DNA of 64,000 nt, taken from contig CAIKZO010000075.1 in the NCBI GenBank assembly GCA_903832005.1, positions 1-64,000 on the forward strand. The letters run 5' to 3'. The stretch is from Enhydrobacter aerosaccus. Lineage in GTDB: Bacteria > Pseudomonadota > Alphaproteobacteria > Reyranellales > Reyranellaceae. Below, in pieces: positions 36,451 to 44,716 of this stretch. A program made the translations under genes and the position numbers. The stretch's first letter is position 1. Every line of letters starts with the position of its first letter. The notes beneath the pieces are model-generated. The model saw nothing but the letters and a program-made list of their open reading frames with translations, searched no databases and was not told the DNA's origin.

Positions 36451-37344
36451 ATGAACGTCCGTTTCGACAATCGCGTCGCCATCGTCACGGGCGCCGGCAA
36501 CGGCCTCGGCCGCTCCCATGCGCTGCTGCTGGCGAGCCGCGGCGCCAAGGTGGTGGTGAACGATCCGGGCGGGGCGGTGGATGGCAAAGGCGGTGGCCAT
36601 GCTGCTGCCGACAAAGTCGTCGACGAGATCAAGGCCGCGGGCGGCCACGCCGTCGCCAACTACGACTCGGTAGCCGATGCCAAGAGCGCGGCCAACATCG
36701 TGAAGACCGCCGTCGATTCCTTCGGCACGGTCGACATCGTCGTGAACAATGCCGGCGTGCTGCGCGACAAGACCTTCCACAACATGACGACCGACGATTT
36801 CGACTTCGTCGTGAAAGTCCACTTCCTCGGTACGGCCTATGTCACCCACGCCGCCTGGCCGATCCTGCGGGCCAAGGCCTATGGCCGCGTCGTCGTGACC
36901 TCGTCGAACTCCGGCATCTACGGCACCTTCGGCCAGTCGAACTACGGCGGCGCCAAGCTCGCGGTGGTGGGCTTCATGAACGCGCTCCGGCTGGAAGGGC
37001 AGAAGTACAACATCATGATGAACGCGCTGGCGCCGATTGCGGCCACGCGCATGACCGACAGCCTGATGCCGGCCCCGGTGTTGGAGAAGCTGAAGCCCGA
37101 GTATGTCTCGCCGATGGTGGCCTATCTCTGCAGCGAGCAGTGCCAGCGCACCGGCGATATCTGGAGCGCCGGTGGTGGCACCTTCGCGCGCATCGAATAT
37201 CGCGAGGCCGAGGGGCTCCGGATCGACGGCCGCGCGCCGACGGTCGAGGACGTGATGGAGAATATCGACAAGATCGCCGACGTGTCGGCGAACCGCGTGT
37301 TCCGCACTTCCGGCGAAGAAGTCCAGGCGGTGGTGAGTGGCTGA
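36451..37344 (+). CDS. SDR family (3R)-hydroxyacyl-CoA dehydrogenase-like protein (MFE2/HSD17B4 type)
   Basis: A 297-aa NAD(P)-dependent SDR resembling the dehydrogenase domain of peroxisomal multifunctional enzyme type 2. It has AIVTGAGNGLGRSHALLLAS (near 10-29), VVVNDPGGAVDGKG, NNAGVLRDKTFHNM, and catalytic Ser-Tyr-Lys in SSNSGIYGTFGQSNYGGAK (about 151-169). The extended loop and C-terminus are typical of MFE2 rather than of FabG. It likely oxidises 3-hydroxyacyl-CoA before the SCP2-type thiolase encoded upstream. Its last 8 bases overlap the cyclase start. Confidence 0.9.
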   Translation: MNVRFDNRVAIVTGAGNGLGRSHALLLASRGAKVVVNDPGGAVDGKGGGHAAADKVVDEIKAAGGHAVANYDSVADAKSAANIVKTAVDSFGTVDIVVNNAGVLRDKTFHNMTTDDFDFVVKVHFLGTAYVTHAAWPILRAKAYGRVVVTSSNSGIYGTFGQSNYGGAKLAVVGFMNALRLEGQKYNIMMNALAPIAATRMTDSLMPAPVLEKLKPEYVSPMVAYLCSEQCQRTGDIWSAGGGTFARIEYREAEGLRIDGRAPTVEDVMENIDKIADVSANRVFRTSGEEVQAVVSG

Positions 37345-38533
37345 GCACCTGTCCATCGTCTGCAGCAAGCGCCTGCGACCCGTCCTCGAATGGGTGCTGA
37401 CCGAAGGCAGGGTCGAGCGCGACCTCGGGCGCTTCGTCGAGGGGCTGATGACGCGTGCGGTCGAGGCCGGCCTGCCGCTCTGGCGCTTCTACATTGGCCT
37501 GCAGCTCGTGCATCCGCAGATGGTGGCGACCGGCGTGCTGTGGAAGCGGGGCGGCGGTGTCGCGGAGATGCCGCGTGCCCACGGCGTGCTGACCAGTTCA
37601 GCCTATATCGGCAGCCCGATGCAGGAGGTGCGCGAGCGCAACATCGCCGTGCGCTATCGCCTCGAGGACGAGTTGGCGGAAGGCACGCATACGGTGCAAC
37701 GCGAACTGAAGGAGAGCGGCGGCACGGATTATTTCGCGCTGCCGGTGCGCCTCGGCCGGCCGGGCTCGCTCCCGGTGGCGTCGTTCGCCACGGATCGCCC
37801 GGGCGGCTTCACCGACGAGGACCTGGTCGACATCCATCATCTCGTCGACATGCTCGGGCCGAACGCCGAGATCTTCATCTACCGCAACATTTCCGAGACG
37901 GTGACCGACACCTATCTCGGCCACATCGTCGGCGAGCAGATCCTGGGTGGGCTGATCAAGCGCGGCGACGGGCGCGAGATCAATGCCGTCCTGTGGTTCT
38001 CCGACCTGCGCGACTTCACCGGCCTCAACGAGCGCATGAGCGCGTCGGAATTGCTCGACCTGCTGAACAACTACCTGCAGCTGGTGGGCGACGCACTGAA
38101 GGCCTATGGCGGCGAGATCCTGAAGTTCATCGGCGATGGCGTGATGGCCTACTTTCCGGCCGAGGACGCGCTCTTCCTGCCGGCGGTGACCAACAACGCG
38201 CTCGGGGCCGCGCGCCGCCTGATCACCGACATCGAGGCGGCCAACGAGGCGCGCGCCGCGGGCGGTGCCGATCCGTTGCGCTTCGGCGTCGGCCTGCACC
38301 TGGGCCCAGTGACCTTCGGCAACATCGGCACCGAGGACCGGCTCGATTTCACCGTCATCGGTCCCGCCGTCAATCGCGCGTCACGGCTCGAGGGGCTCAC
38401 CAAGCAGCTCGGCGTGCCGGTGCTGGCCTCGTCCGAATTCAACCTCGCGAGCACGGTACCGATGAAGTCCCTCGGCATGCACGCCCTGCGCGGCGTACCC
38501 AATCCGGTCGAGGTCTTCACGCTCCCCGACTAG
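37337..38533 (+). CDS. Class III adenylate cyclase with N-terminal regulatory domain
   Basis: A 398-aa soluble cyclase. The catalytic domain (about 210-395) has both metal Asp residues in WFSDLRDFTGLNERMS, the adenine-selecting Lys in GGEILKFIGDGVMAYF, the paired Asp in DRLDFTVIG, and Asn/Arg in AVNRASRLEG. All key residues look intact, so it should make cAMP. The N-terminal 200 residues form a conserved but unassigned module (LPLWRFYIGLQLVHPQMVAT) seen before cyclase domains in rhizobia and relatives. A GTG start at 37337 overlaps the SDR gene by 8 bases, so its synthesis is coupled to a fatty-acid/side-chain oxidation enzyme. Confidence 0.9.
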   Translation: MAEHLSIVCSKRLRPVLEWVLTEGRVERDLGRFVEGLMTRAVEAGLPLWRFYIGLQLVHPQMVATGVLWKRGGGVAEMPRAHGVLTSSAYIGSPMQEVRERNIAVRYRLEDELAEGTHTVQRELKESGGTDYFALPVRLGRPGSLPVASFATDRPGGFTDEDLVDIHHLVDMLGPNAEIFIYRNISETVTDTYLGHIVGEQILGGLIKRGDGREINAVLWFSDLRDFTGLNERMSASELLDLLNNYLQLVGDALKAYGGEILKFIGDGVMAYFPAEDALFLPAVTNNALGAARRLITDIEAANEARAAGGADPLRFGVGLHLGPVTFGNIGTEDRLDFTVIGPAVNRASRLEGLTKQLGVPVLASSEFNLASTVPMKSLGMHALRGVPNPVEVFTLPD

Positions 38534-38600
38534 ATATCCGGTAGTTGTCCTGGACAGGTCTTGCAACCGTCTCTAGGCTCGCGGAAAAACGGGGTTCTGA

Positions 38601-39524
38601 ATGGGGCAATTCAGCTGGGTCTGGTACTACGCCTGTCCGGCTCCGATACTAGAGCGCCTGATTGCCGCGTACGATATCGTCGATGTCGATGTAAAGCGGC
38701 GCGAAGATGCACTCGCCAGCGGGACGCCCAAGCCGCCGTGGTTACAGGCGGCGCGTCTGCATCTGACGAAGGCGAACGCCCATGTGAAGGAGAGGAAGTA
38801 TCAGGTCGCGTGGCAGGAAGTTAAGGCCGCCGATCGAACGCTTCTCGAGGATCCGGCCGATGGAGGCGCTGCCGTGAGCCGAGCCGCAACACTGTTGCGC
38901 GAAGCCCAGGACCTGGACGGCAGACGCGGCAAGGCGATGAGCGACCTGCTGTGCGACGAAAACGGCAAATTACGATCTACGCTCAATGAGGAACGGCCGC
39001 GCATTGTCGAAGCCGCTGCGGTGCGCGACGATTTTACCAATACCCAGTACTTCAGAATTGAACTGCGCCGTCGCCATCTGATCAGCCTGTTCTTTCTGCT
39101 CTTGGGTACGCTCGTGACCATCGTAACGTTGTCGTATTTCGGCAGGATGGAGTTGTTTCGCGATGCCTCAATCACACCGCATCGCTCGGACAGGCTTGTC
39201 ACCACAATCGTGCTGGGGGTTCTTGGAGCGTCGATCAGTGTCGCACAAGCGCTTCTGGCGGCCGATATCACCGCCAAGATCACGGCCCAGCACGTCGGAG
39301 CTTACATGGTCTGGATTCGCCCCATGATAGGAGCGGCAACCGCTGTTGTTGCCTATACGCTCTTGCTTGCCAACGATCATGTGCACGTCTTTTCGACCAC
39401 GGTAGGCGACAATTTTTCCGTGATTGCCGTGATCGCACTGGTTGCAGGATTTAGCGAACGATTCATCGTCGGCGCCTTGAATAAAGTCGCCGACATGCAA
39501 GGCAGCGAGATCAAGAAACCCTAG
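38601..39524 (+). CDS. Unrecognised membrane protein with soluble N-terminal half
   Basis: A 307-aa protein I cannot assign. Residues 1-150 are soluble, charged and helical (LHLTKANAHVKERKYQVAWQ resembles a helical-repeat or coiled segment). Residues about 155-300 hold four hydrophobic stretches: LISLFFLLLGTLVTIVTL, VTTIVLGVLGASISVAQALL, MIGAATAVVAYTLLL and FSVIAVIALVAGFSERFIVG. The ending VAGFSERFI followed by a short charged tail recurs, as far as I recall, in unannotated bacterial membrane proteins. Codon use looks less GC-rich than its neighbours, hinting at transfer. It lies 67 bases after the cyclase; its stop overlaps the convergent flavodoxin stop (shared CTAG). Confidence 0.75.
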   Translation: MGQFSWVWYYACPAPILERLIAAYDIVDVDVKRREDALASGTPKPPWLQAARLHLTKANAHVKERKYQVAWQEVKAADRTLLEDPADGGAAVSRAATLLREAQDLDGRRGKAMSDLLCDENGKLRSTLNEERPRIVEAAAVRDDFTNTQYFRIELRRRHLISLFFLLLGTLVTIVTLSYFGRMELFRDASITPHRSDRLVTTIVLGVLGASISVAQALLAADITAKITAQHVGAYMVWIRPMIGAATAVVAYTLLLANDHVHVFSTTVGDNFSVIAVIALVAGFSERFIVGALNKVADMQGSEIKKP

Positions 39525-39967
39525 ACGAGGCTCTTCCAGCCCTCGATCCAGCCCAGCGCCTCTTCGTCGGGCAAAGGCTGCGACGAGGCGTCGACCTCGA
39601 GCCTATCGCCGACCTTCTTCGCGCCGCACAGCTCCAAGACCTTGTCGACCTTCTTGCCGCCGCCGCAGTAGGTGTCCTGGTAGGTCATGTCGCCGAGCGC
39701 GATCACGCCGTAACGGTGACCGGACAGGTCGGGCCGTTCGCGCTCCAGGGTTTCGGCCAGCGGCAGGATGTTGGTCGGGATGTCGCCCGAGCCGTGGGTG
39801 GCGCAGACCACCAGCAGCACGTCGTGCGCTTCGAGATCGGCCTTGGACGCGGCCTTCTCGGTGACGTCGACCGCGTGGCCCGCGTCTTCCAGCACGGGCT
39901 TCAGCGCGTCGGCCACCATCTGGGCGTTGCCCGACTCGGTGCCGACTAGGATTAGGATGCTCGCCAT
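39521..39967 (-). CDS. Flavodoxin-domain protein (MioC-like)
   Basis: A 148-aa short-chain FMN flavodoxin. The phosphate-binding loop is VGTESGNAQMVADAL (near 8-22). Further FMN-contact segments are CATHGSGDIPTN near 56-67 and YGVIALGDMTYQDTYCGGGK near 86-105. It would act as a soluble low-potential electron carrier; the partner is unknown. It is divergent from a PaaG-like isomerase gene with only 15 bases between start codons, and it has a weak ribosome site (AAGAGA). Confidence 0.88.
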   Translation of the reverse strand: MASILILVGTESGNAQMVADALKPVLEDAGHAVDVTEKAASKADLEAHDVLLVVCATHGSGDIPTNILPLAETLERERPDLSGHRYGVIALGDMTYQDTYCGGGKKVDKVLELCGAKKVGDRLEVDASSQPLPDEEALGWIEGWKSLV

Positions 39968-39982
39968 GCCAGTCTCTTTGCC

Positions 39983-40780
39983 ATGGAAGAAACGCCCGTA
40001 CTAGCCGCCGTCCAGAGCGGCGTTCTGACGCTCACCTTGAACCGCCCGCACCGGCTGAACGCCATGAGCCAGCCGCTGATCGCGGCGCTGCGCGAGCAGA
40101 TCGCGCGGGCAGCCGGCGACAGCGCCATCCGTGCCGTCCTGCTGACCGGCACCGGCCGCGGCTTCTGTGCCGGCGCCGACCTTGCCGGGACCGGCACCGG
40201 GGCGCTCGACGCCGACGGCAAGCCCGATCTCGGCGCGGTCATGGAGAGCGCCTACAATCCGCTGATCCGCTCGATCCGCGACCTGCCCAAGCCGGTGATC
40301 GGCGCGATCAACGGCGTGGCCGCGGGCGGCGGGGCCAACCTGGCCCTCTCCTGCGATATCGTGCTGGCCGCGCGCTCGGCCCGCTTCGACCAGGCCTTCG
40401 TGCGCATCTCGCTGATCCCCGATCTCGGCGGCACCTGGTTCCTGCCGCATACCGTGGGCGACGCGCGAGCGCGCGCCCTTGCCATGCTGGGCGCCTCGGT
40501 GCCGGCGGAGGAAGCCCAGCGCATGGGCATGGTCTGGCAGGTGATCGACGACGAGAAGTTGATGCCCGAGGCGACGGCGCTCGCGGCAAAGATGGCCGCC
40601 GGCCCGACGCTCTCCTACGCCGCGATCAAGCAGGCGATGAACCGGGCCGGCACCAATTCGCTCGACCAGCAGCTCGACCTCGAGCGCGACAGCCAGCGCG
40701 CGCTCGGCAAGAGCGCCGATTTCAAGGAAGGCGTCGCCGCCTTCCTCGCCAAACGCGCCGCCAATTTCACGGGACACTGA
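39983..40780 (+). CDS. Enoyl-CoA hydratase/isomerase, PaaG-like (first of two)
   Basis: A 265-aa crotonase-fold enzyme. It resembles PaaG (ring-opened/epoxy phenylacetyl-CoA isomerase) more than a classical hydratase: GRGFCAGADLAG, GAINGVAAGGGANLALSCD, RISLIPDLGGTWFLPHTVG, GMVWQVIDDE and LERDSQRALGKSADFKEGVA. The two catalytic Glu residues of classical hydratases are replaced (Asn in GGGAN; Val in the second motif), while the Asp in IPDLGGTW, used by PaaG-type isomerases, is present. No paaABCDE oxygenase genes are in the window. No ribosome site precedes the ATG. The second copy follows 3 bases later. Confidence 0.88.
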   Translation: MEETPVLAAVQSGVLTLTLNRPHRLNAMSQPLIAALREQIARAAGDSAIRAVLLTGTGRGFCAGADLAGTGTGALDADGKPDLGAVMESAYNPLIRSIRDLPKPVIGAINGVAAGGGANLALSCDIVLAARSARFDQAFVRISLIPDLGGTWFLPHTVGDARARALAMLGASVPAEEAQRMGMVWQVIDDEKLMPEATALAAKMAAGPTLSYAAIKQAMNRAGTNSLDQQLDLERDSQRALGKSADFKEGVAAFLAKRAANFTGH

Positions 40781-40783
40781 ACG

Positions 40784-41572
40784 ATGGCTTACGAGAAGAT
40801 CCTGCTCACGCGTGACAACGGCCTTGCCACTCTCACGTTGAACGCGCCCGACCGGTTGAATGCCGTCTCGCGCAAGATGATCGCCGAGGTCAAGGACTGC
40901 TGGGAAGAGTTGGCGGCGGACACCAGCGTGCGCGCGGTGCTGCTGACCGGTGCAGGCCGCGGCTTCTGCGCCGGCGCCGATCTCGCCGATCCCGACCGCG
41001 AGGCCAGCGCGACTGCCGATTCGGGCGCGGCGCTGGAGAAGTTCTTCAATCCCGTGATCCGCGCCATGCGCGCGATCCCCAAGCCCGTCGTCTCGGCGGT
41101 GAACGGCGTGGCGGCGGGCGTGGGCATGAGTTTCGCGCTCGCCTCGGACATCGCTATCGCGGGCAAGTCGGCGTCGTTCCTGCAGGCCTTCGCGCGCATC
41201 GGCCTGCTGCCCGATGGCGGAAGCACCTGGTTCCTGCCGCGCCTCGTGGGCGACCAGCGGGCTCGCGCGCTCGCCATGCTGGCCCCGCAGATCACTGCGC
41301 AGCAGGCCAAGGAGTGGGGCCTGATCTGGGACGTGGTCGAGGATGCCGCTCTGATGGCGACGGCAACCGAGATCGCGCGCAAGCTGGCCGACGGGCCGAC
41401 CTTGGCGTTGGCACGCATCAAGGACGCGCTCAACCGCTCGACCGGCAACGACCTGTCGCAGCAGCTCGACGTCGAACGCGATGCCCAGCGCCTGTTGGGC
41501 AAGAGCGATGATTTCAAGGAAGGCGTCGCGGCCTTCCTCGCCAAGCGCAAAGCGGACTTCAAGGGAAAATAG
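40784..41572 (+). CDS. Enoyl-CoA hydratase/isomerase, PaaG-like (second of two)
   Basis: A 262-aa paralogue of the preceding gene, with the same motifs: GRGFCAGADLADPD, SAVNGVAAGVGMSFALASD, RIGLLPDGGSTWFLPRLVG, GLIWDVVEDA and ERDAQRLLGKSDDFKEGVA. Again the classical Glu residues are missing and the PaaG-type Asp (LLPDGGSTW) is kept. Tandem copies suggest duplication followed by divergence, possibly a hetero-oligomer or two steps on similar CoA esters. It is followed 10 bases later by an SMP-30 lactonase gene in the same direction. Confidence 0.88.
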   Translation: MAYEKILLTRDNGLATLTLNAPDRLNAVSRKMIAEVKDCWEELAADTSVRAVLLTGAGRGFCAGADLADPDREASATADSGAALEKFFNPVIRAMRAIPKPVVSAVNGVAAGVGMSFALASDIAIAGKSASFLQAFARIGLLPDGGSTWFLPRLVGDQRARALAMLAPQITAQQAKEWGLIWDVVEDAALMATATEIARKLADGPTLALARIKDALNRSTGNDLSQQLDVERDAQRLLGKSDDFKEGVAAFLAKRKADFKGK

Positions 41573-41582
41573 GGGAACGAGC

Positions 41583-42518
41583 ATGACGATGACGCCACAC
41601 AAGGAAATCACCTCGGGCCTCCGGTTCCCGGAAGGGCCGATCGCCATGCCGGACGGCTCGGTGATCCTGGTCGAGATCGCGCGCGAAACGCTGACCCGCG
41701 TCATGCCCGACGGCAAGCAGCACATCGTCGCCAAGCTGGGCGGCGGACCGAACGGCGCCGCGGTCGGACCGGGCGGCAAGATCTATGTCTGCAACAACGG
41801 CGGCTTCAACTGGATCGAGCGGCCCGACGGCCGCCTGTCTCCCGGCACGCAGCCGGCCTCGTACAAGACGGGCTCGATCCAGGTGGTCGACCCGGAGACC
41901 GGCAAGTTCGAGACGCTGTACGACTCGTGCGATGGGCGGAAGCTGAACGGCCCGAACGACATCGTGTTCGACAACACCGGGGGCTTCTGGTTCACCGATC
42001 TCGGCAAGACGCGTGAGCACGACAATGATCGTGGCGCCGTCTACTACGCCCGCGCCGATGGCTCGAAGATCGAGCAGAAAGTATTTCCGCTCGAACGTCC
42101 CAATGGCTGCGGCCTCTCGCCCGATGAAAAGACACTCTATGTCGTGGAGACGCCAACGGCGCGCTGCTGGGCTTTCGAGCTTTCCTCGCCGGGCGTGATC
42201 AAGGATGCCAACGGTCCCTACCGCGGCGAGAAGGGCCGCGTGATCGCAGGCTTGGGCGGCTACCAGATGTTCGATTCGCTGGCCGTCGATTCGGCTGGCC
42301 ACATCTGCGTCGCTACCCTGATCACCGGCGCCGTCTCCGACATCTCGCCCGACGGCAAGGACGTGAAGCAGTTCCTGCTGCCCGACCCGATGGTCACCAA
42401 CGTCTGCTTTGGCGGCAAGGATTTGCGCACGGCGTTTGCCACGCTCTCGATGACCGGCAAGCTGGTCAGCTTCGAGTGGCCGCGACCGGGCCTGCCGCTG
42501 AACTACTTGAACAAGTAG
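41583..42518 (+). CDS. SMP-30/gluconolactonase-like beta-propeller hydrolase
   Basis: A 311-aa protein of the SMP-30/LRE family: six-bladed propeller, metal-dependent lactonase. Family features include GLRFPEGPIAMPDGSVILVE (Glu ligand, near 12-31), KLNGPNDIVFDNTGGFWFTD (Asn ligand) and NGCGLSPDEKTLYVVETPTA. The later metal Asp is expected in FDSLAVDSAGHICVATLI. The substrate is not known; sugar or aryl lactones are usual. The ATG at 41583 matches the family start; an open frame reaching back to 41481 is shadow of the isomerase gene. Confidence 0.88.
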   Translation: MTMTPHKEITSGLRFPEGPIAMPDGSVILVEIARETLTRVMPDGKQHIVAKLGGGPNGAAVGPGGKIYVCNNGGFNWIERPDGRLSPGTQPASYKTGSIQVVDPETGKFETLYDSCDGRKLNGPNDIVFDNTGGFWFTDLGKTREHDNDRGAVYYARADGSKIEQKVFPLERPNGCGLSPDEKTLYVVETPTARCWAFELSSPGVIKDANGPYRGEKGRVIAGLGGYQMFDSLAVDSAGHICVATLITGAVSDISPDGKDVKQFLLPDPMVTNVCFGGKDLRTAFATLSMTGKLVSFEWPRPGLPLNYLNK

Positions 42519-42548
42519 GCTCTCCTGATCTAGCCTCGAGCCGCTGCT

Positions 42549-42591
42549 GTAGGGCGCATCGGCCGAGGCCGAAGGGGCAATGCCCACCTAC
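42549..42591. repeat. Small palindromic intergenic repeat (GTAGG...CCTAC)
   Basis: The element opens GTAGGGCGCAT and closes ATGCCCACCTAC, an imperfect inverted pair, with GGCCGAGGCC in the centre. The form resembles REP-like elements that are scattered in many proteobacterial genomes. Only one copy is in this window. Confidence 0.4.
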
Positions 42592-42607
42592 GTCACGTCA
42601 ACCGTAG

Positions 42608-43272
42608 ATGCGCCGCATGCCCGATTTCGAGAACCTGAAGAAGCAAGCCAAGCTCTATCTGCGCTGGCACCGTGATGGCTATCATCCGGTGGCGGCGCAG
42701 ATCCGTTCCCTGCTGCCGCGCTTTCGTCCTCTCGACGATCGCGCGGTGATGTCGGCGGCGTTCAAGCTCGCCGACGCGCAGGAGATGGTGGCGCGCCAAT
42801 CAGGCTTCGACAGCTGGCAGGCGCTCAAGACAGGAGCAAAGCCCGTGAATAACAACACGACCAAGAGTGCGAACCCCACTGCCGCCAAGCCTGTCGTGGC
42901 CCAGGCGGAAGCCCAACTGTTCGTCGCCAACATGGCGGGAGCGTTGGCCTTCTTTACCGGCAAGCTCGGCTTCGAGACGGTCTTCACCTACGGCGAGCCG
43001 CCGTTCTACGGCCAGATCCGGCGCGATGGCGCACGGCTCAACCTGCGCTGCGTCAGCGGACCGGTGTTCGCAGGCGACATCCGCGAGCGCGAACACCTGC
43101 TGTCTGCGTCGATGAGCCTGGAGAGCGCCGCGGCGCTAAAGGCGCTCTACTCGAATTCCAGCACGCCGGTGTCGATTTTCACCAGGCCTTGAAGAGCGAG
43201 CCCTGGGGTGCGCGCACCTTCGTGGTGCGCGATCCCGACGGCAACCTGCTTCTGTTCTCAGGACTGGCTTAG
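42608..43272 (+). pseudogene. VOC-family (glyoxalase-like) gene broken by a frameshift
   Basis: The first frame encodes a 70-residue N-terminal module (MPDFENLKKQAKLYLRWHRD, then ALKTGAKP) found on some VOC proteins. A glyoxalase/bleomycin-resistance half follows (LFVANMAGALAFFTGKLGFE) and stops at 43192. The remaining VOC sequence continues in another frame from 43153: EFQHAGVDFHQALKSEPWGA then RTFVVRDPDGNLLLFSG, ending TAG at 43270-43272. Restoring one base near 43150 (TACTCGAA to TACCTCGAA) would rejoin them as LYLEFQHAGV. Either a true inactivating deletion or a sequencing error. Its last 4 bases overlap the convergent malonyl-CoA decarboxylase stop. Confidence 0.82.
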
Positions 43273-44663
43273 CTCTTCGCCTCGCCGCGCACTTCGCGGC
43301 TCGCGACGACCTTGCCGCTGGCATAGGACTCGTGGTTGGCGTCGACGTCGGAGAGCTTGTAGCGGTAGTTCACCATCATGCCGTAGGCCTGCTTGAGGCC
43401 GTTGGCGCTGGTGTCGCCCAGCCAGTTGAGCCGCTCGACGATGGCGCCGTTGCCGAGATGGAAGTGCGCCACCCTATCGAGCGCGCGGCCCTTTTCGTCG
43501 GTCGAGGTGAGGAACACGGCCGCGAGCCGGGTCAGGATGGGGCACAGGGCCTTGGCGGTGGCAGGGCTTTCCCACCAGCCCGACTTGCCGATCAGCTTGG
43601 CGACAGCGGCGGCTCCATGGGCTTCGTTGATGACGGGCACCAGCGAGGCGATCTCGTTCTGCGTCAGCGCCTGGTCGCCTTCGTCCTTGAGGCGGCGGTC
43701 GATGTACTGCCGCAGGCCCGGGATCGGCGAGAGGGTGGCGAAGTTCTTGAGGTTCGGCATCTCCGTCGCCAGCCGCTCGGCCACGCGCTTGATCAGGAAG
43801 TTGCCGAAGCTGATGCCGGCCAGCCCCTGCTGGCAGTTCGAGATCGAATAGAAGATCGCGGTGTTGGCGCGGCCGGCGTCGCTGGTCTCGGCCTTGGCGT
43901 CGAGCAGGCGCTGCACGCTGCCCGCCAGCCCGTCGACCAGGGCGACCTCGACGAAGATTAGCGGCTCGTCCGGCATGCGTGGATGGAAGAAGGCGAAGCA
44001 GCGCCGATCGCTGTCGAGCCGGTTCTTGAGATCGCGCCACGAGCGGATCGCGTGTACCGCCTCATAGGCCACCAGCTTTTCCAGCAGCGCCGCCGGCGCC
44101 TTCCAGTCGATGCGCACAAGATCGAGGAAGGCCACGTCGAACCAGGCGCCGAGCAGGGGGCGCAGGTCGTCGCTCAAGGTGCGGCAGGCGGCATCGCCCT
44201 TGCCCAACGCCAGCAGCTCGGCGCGCAGGTCGACCACGAACTTCACGCCCTGCGGCACGCCCACGAACTCGCGCAGCAGCCGTACGTTGGGTGCCTCCAG
44301 AGCGGTGGCCAGCGATCGCGCCGGCGCCTTCGAGGCGCGCCAGGCATCGACCTTGGCGATCGCGGCGTCGCGCAGCAGACCGTAGTCGTGGGCCAGGGTC
44401 AGCAGGAATTTCTTGCGGCCGGCCGGTGAGAGCGAGAGATAGGCTTGGCCCAGTTCGGCGGCGCGTGCCCGCCGCGCCGTCTCGCCGCCCTTGCCCTCGA
44501 GGCAGGCATCGATGCGGCTCTTGAGACGCGGGATGTCGTCGTCGGGCAGGTCGGGGCGCAACGGCGCGCCCACGACCTCGCGGGCGCCGCGAGCGGTTTC
44601 GATGAAGGCATTGCGCAGGCGTTCAAGCGTGCGGCCGGCGGTATTGGAGAACGGAAGGGCCAT
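43269..44663 (-). CDS. Malonyl-CoA decarboxylase
   Basis: A 464-aa malonyl-CoA decarboxylase (MCD), giving acetyl-CoA and CO2. The N-terminal helical domain spans about 1-170. The GNAT-like catalytic domain carries the family serine region FATLSPIPGLRQYI (near 310) and the histidine region HFHLGNGAIVERLNWLGDTS near 415. FFHPRMPDEPLIFVEVALV and AIFYSISNCQQGLAGISFGN are also typical. No malonyl-CoA synthetase or transporter is adjacent; the upstream genes in the same direction encode a GST and Ogt. It may limit malonyl-CoA or use exogenous malonate. Confidence 0.92.
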   Translation of the reverse strand: MALPFSNTAGRTLERLRNAFIETARGAREVVGAPLRPDLPDDDIPRLKSRIDACLEGKGGETARRARAAELGQAYLSLSPAGRKKFLLTLAHDYGLLRDAAIAKVDAWRASKAPARSLATALEAPNVRLLREFVGVPQGVKFVVDLRAELLALGKGDAACRTLSDDLRPLLGAWFDVAFLDLVRIDWKAPAALLEKLVAYEAVHAIRSWRDLKNRLDSDRRCFAFFHPRMPDEPLIFVEVALVDGLAGSVQRLLDAKAETSDAGRANTAIFYSISNCQQGLAGISFGNFLIKRVAERLATEMPNLKNFATLSPIPGLRQYIDRRLKDEGDQALTQNEIASLVPVINEAHGAAAVAKLIGKSGWWESPATAKALCPILTRLAAVFLTSTDEKGRALDRVAHFHLGNGAIVERLNWLGDTSANGLKQAYGMMVNYRYKLSDVDANHESYASGKVVASREVRGEAKS

Positions 44664-44716
44664 GCGTGGATTATGTCACGGTCGATGTGTCATCGCAGTG
44701 GCGAGATTCCGAAGTC

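Noticed and set aside
39521-39524. Shared CTAG at convergent stop codons (also at 62567-62570)
   Set aside because: It looked striking twice, but a 4-base convergent overlap through CTAG is a common result of compact gene packing.
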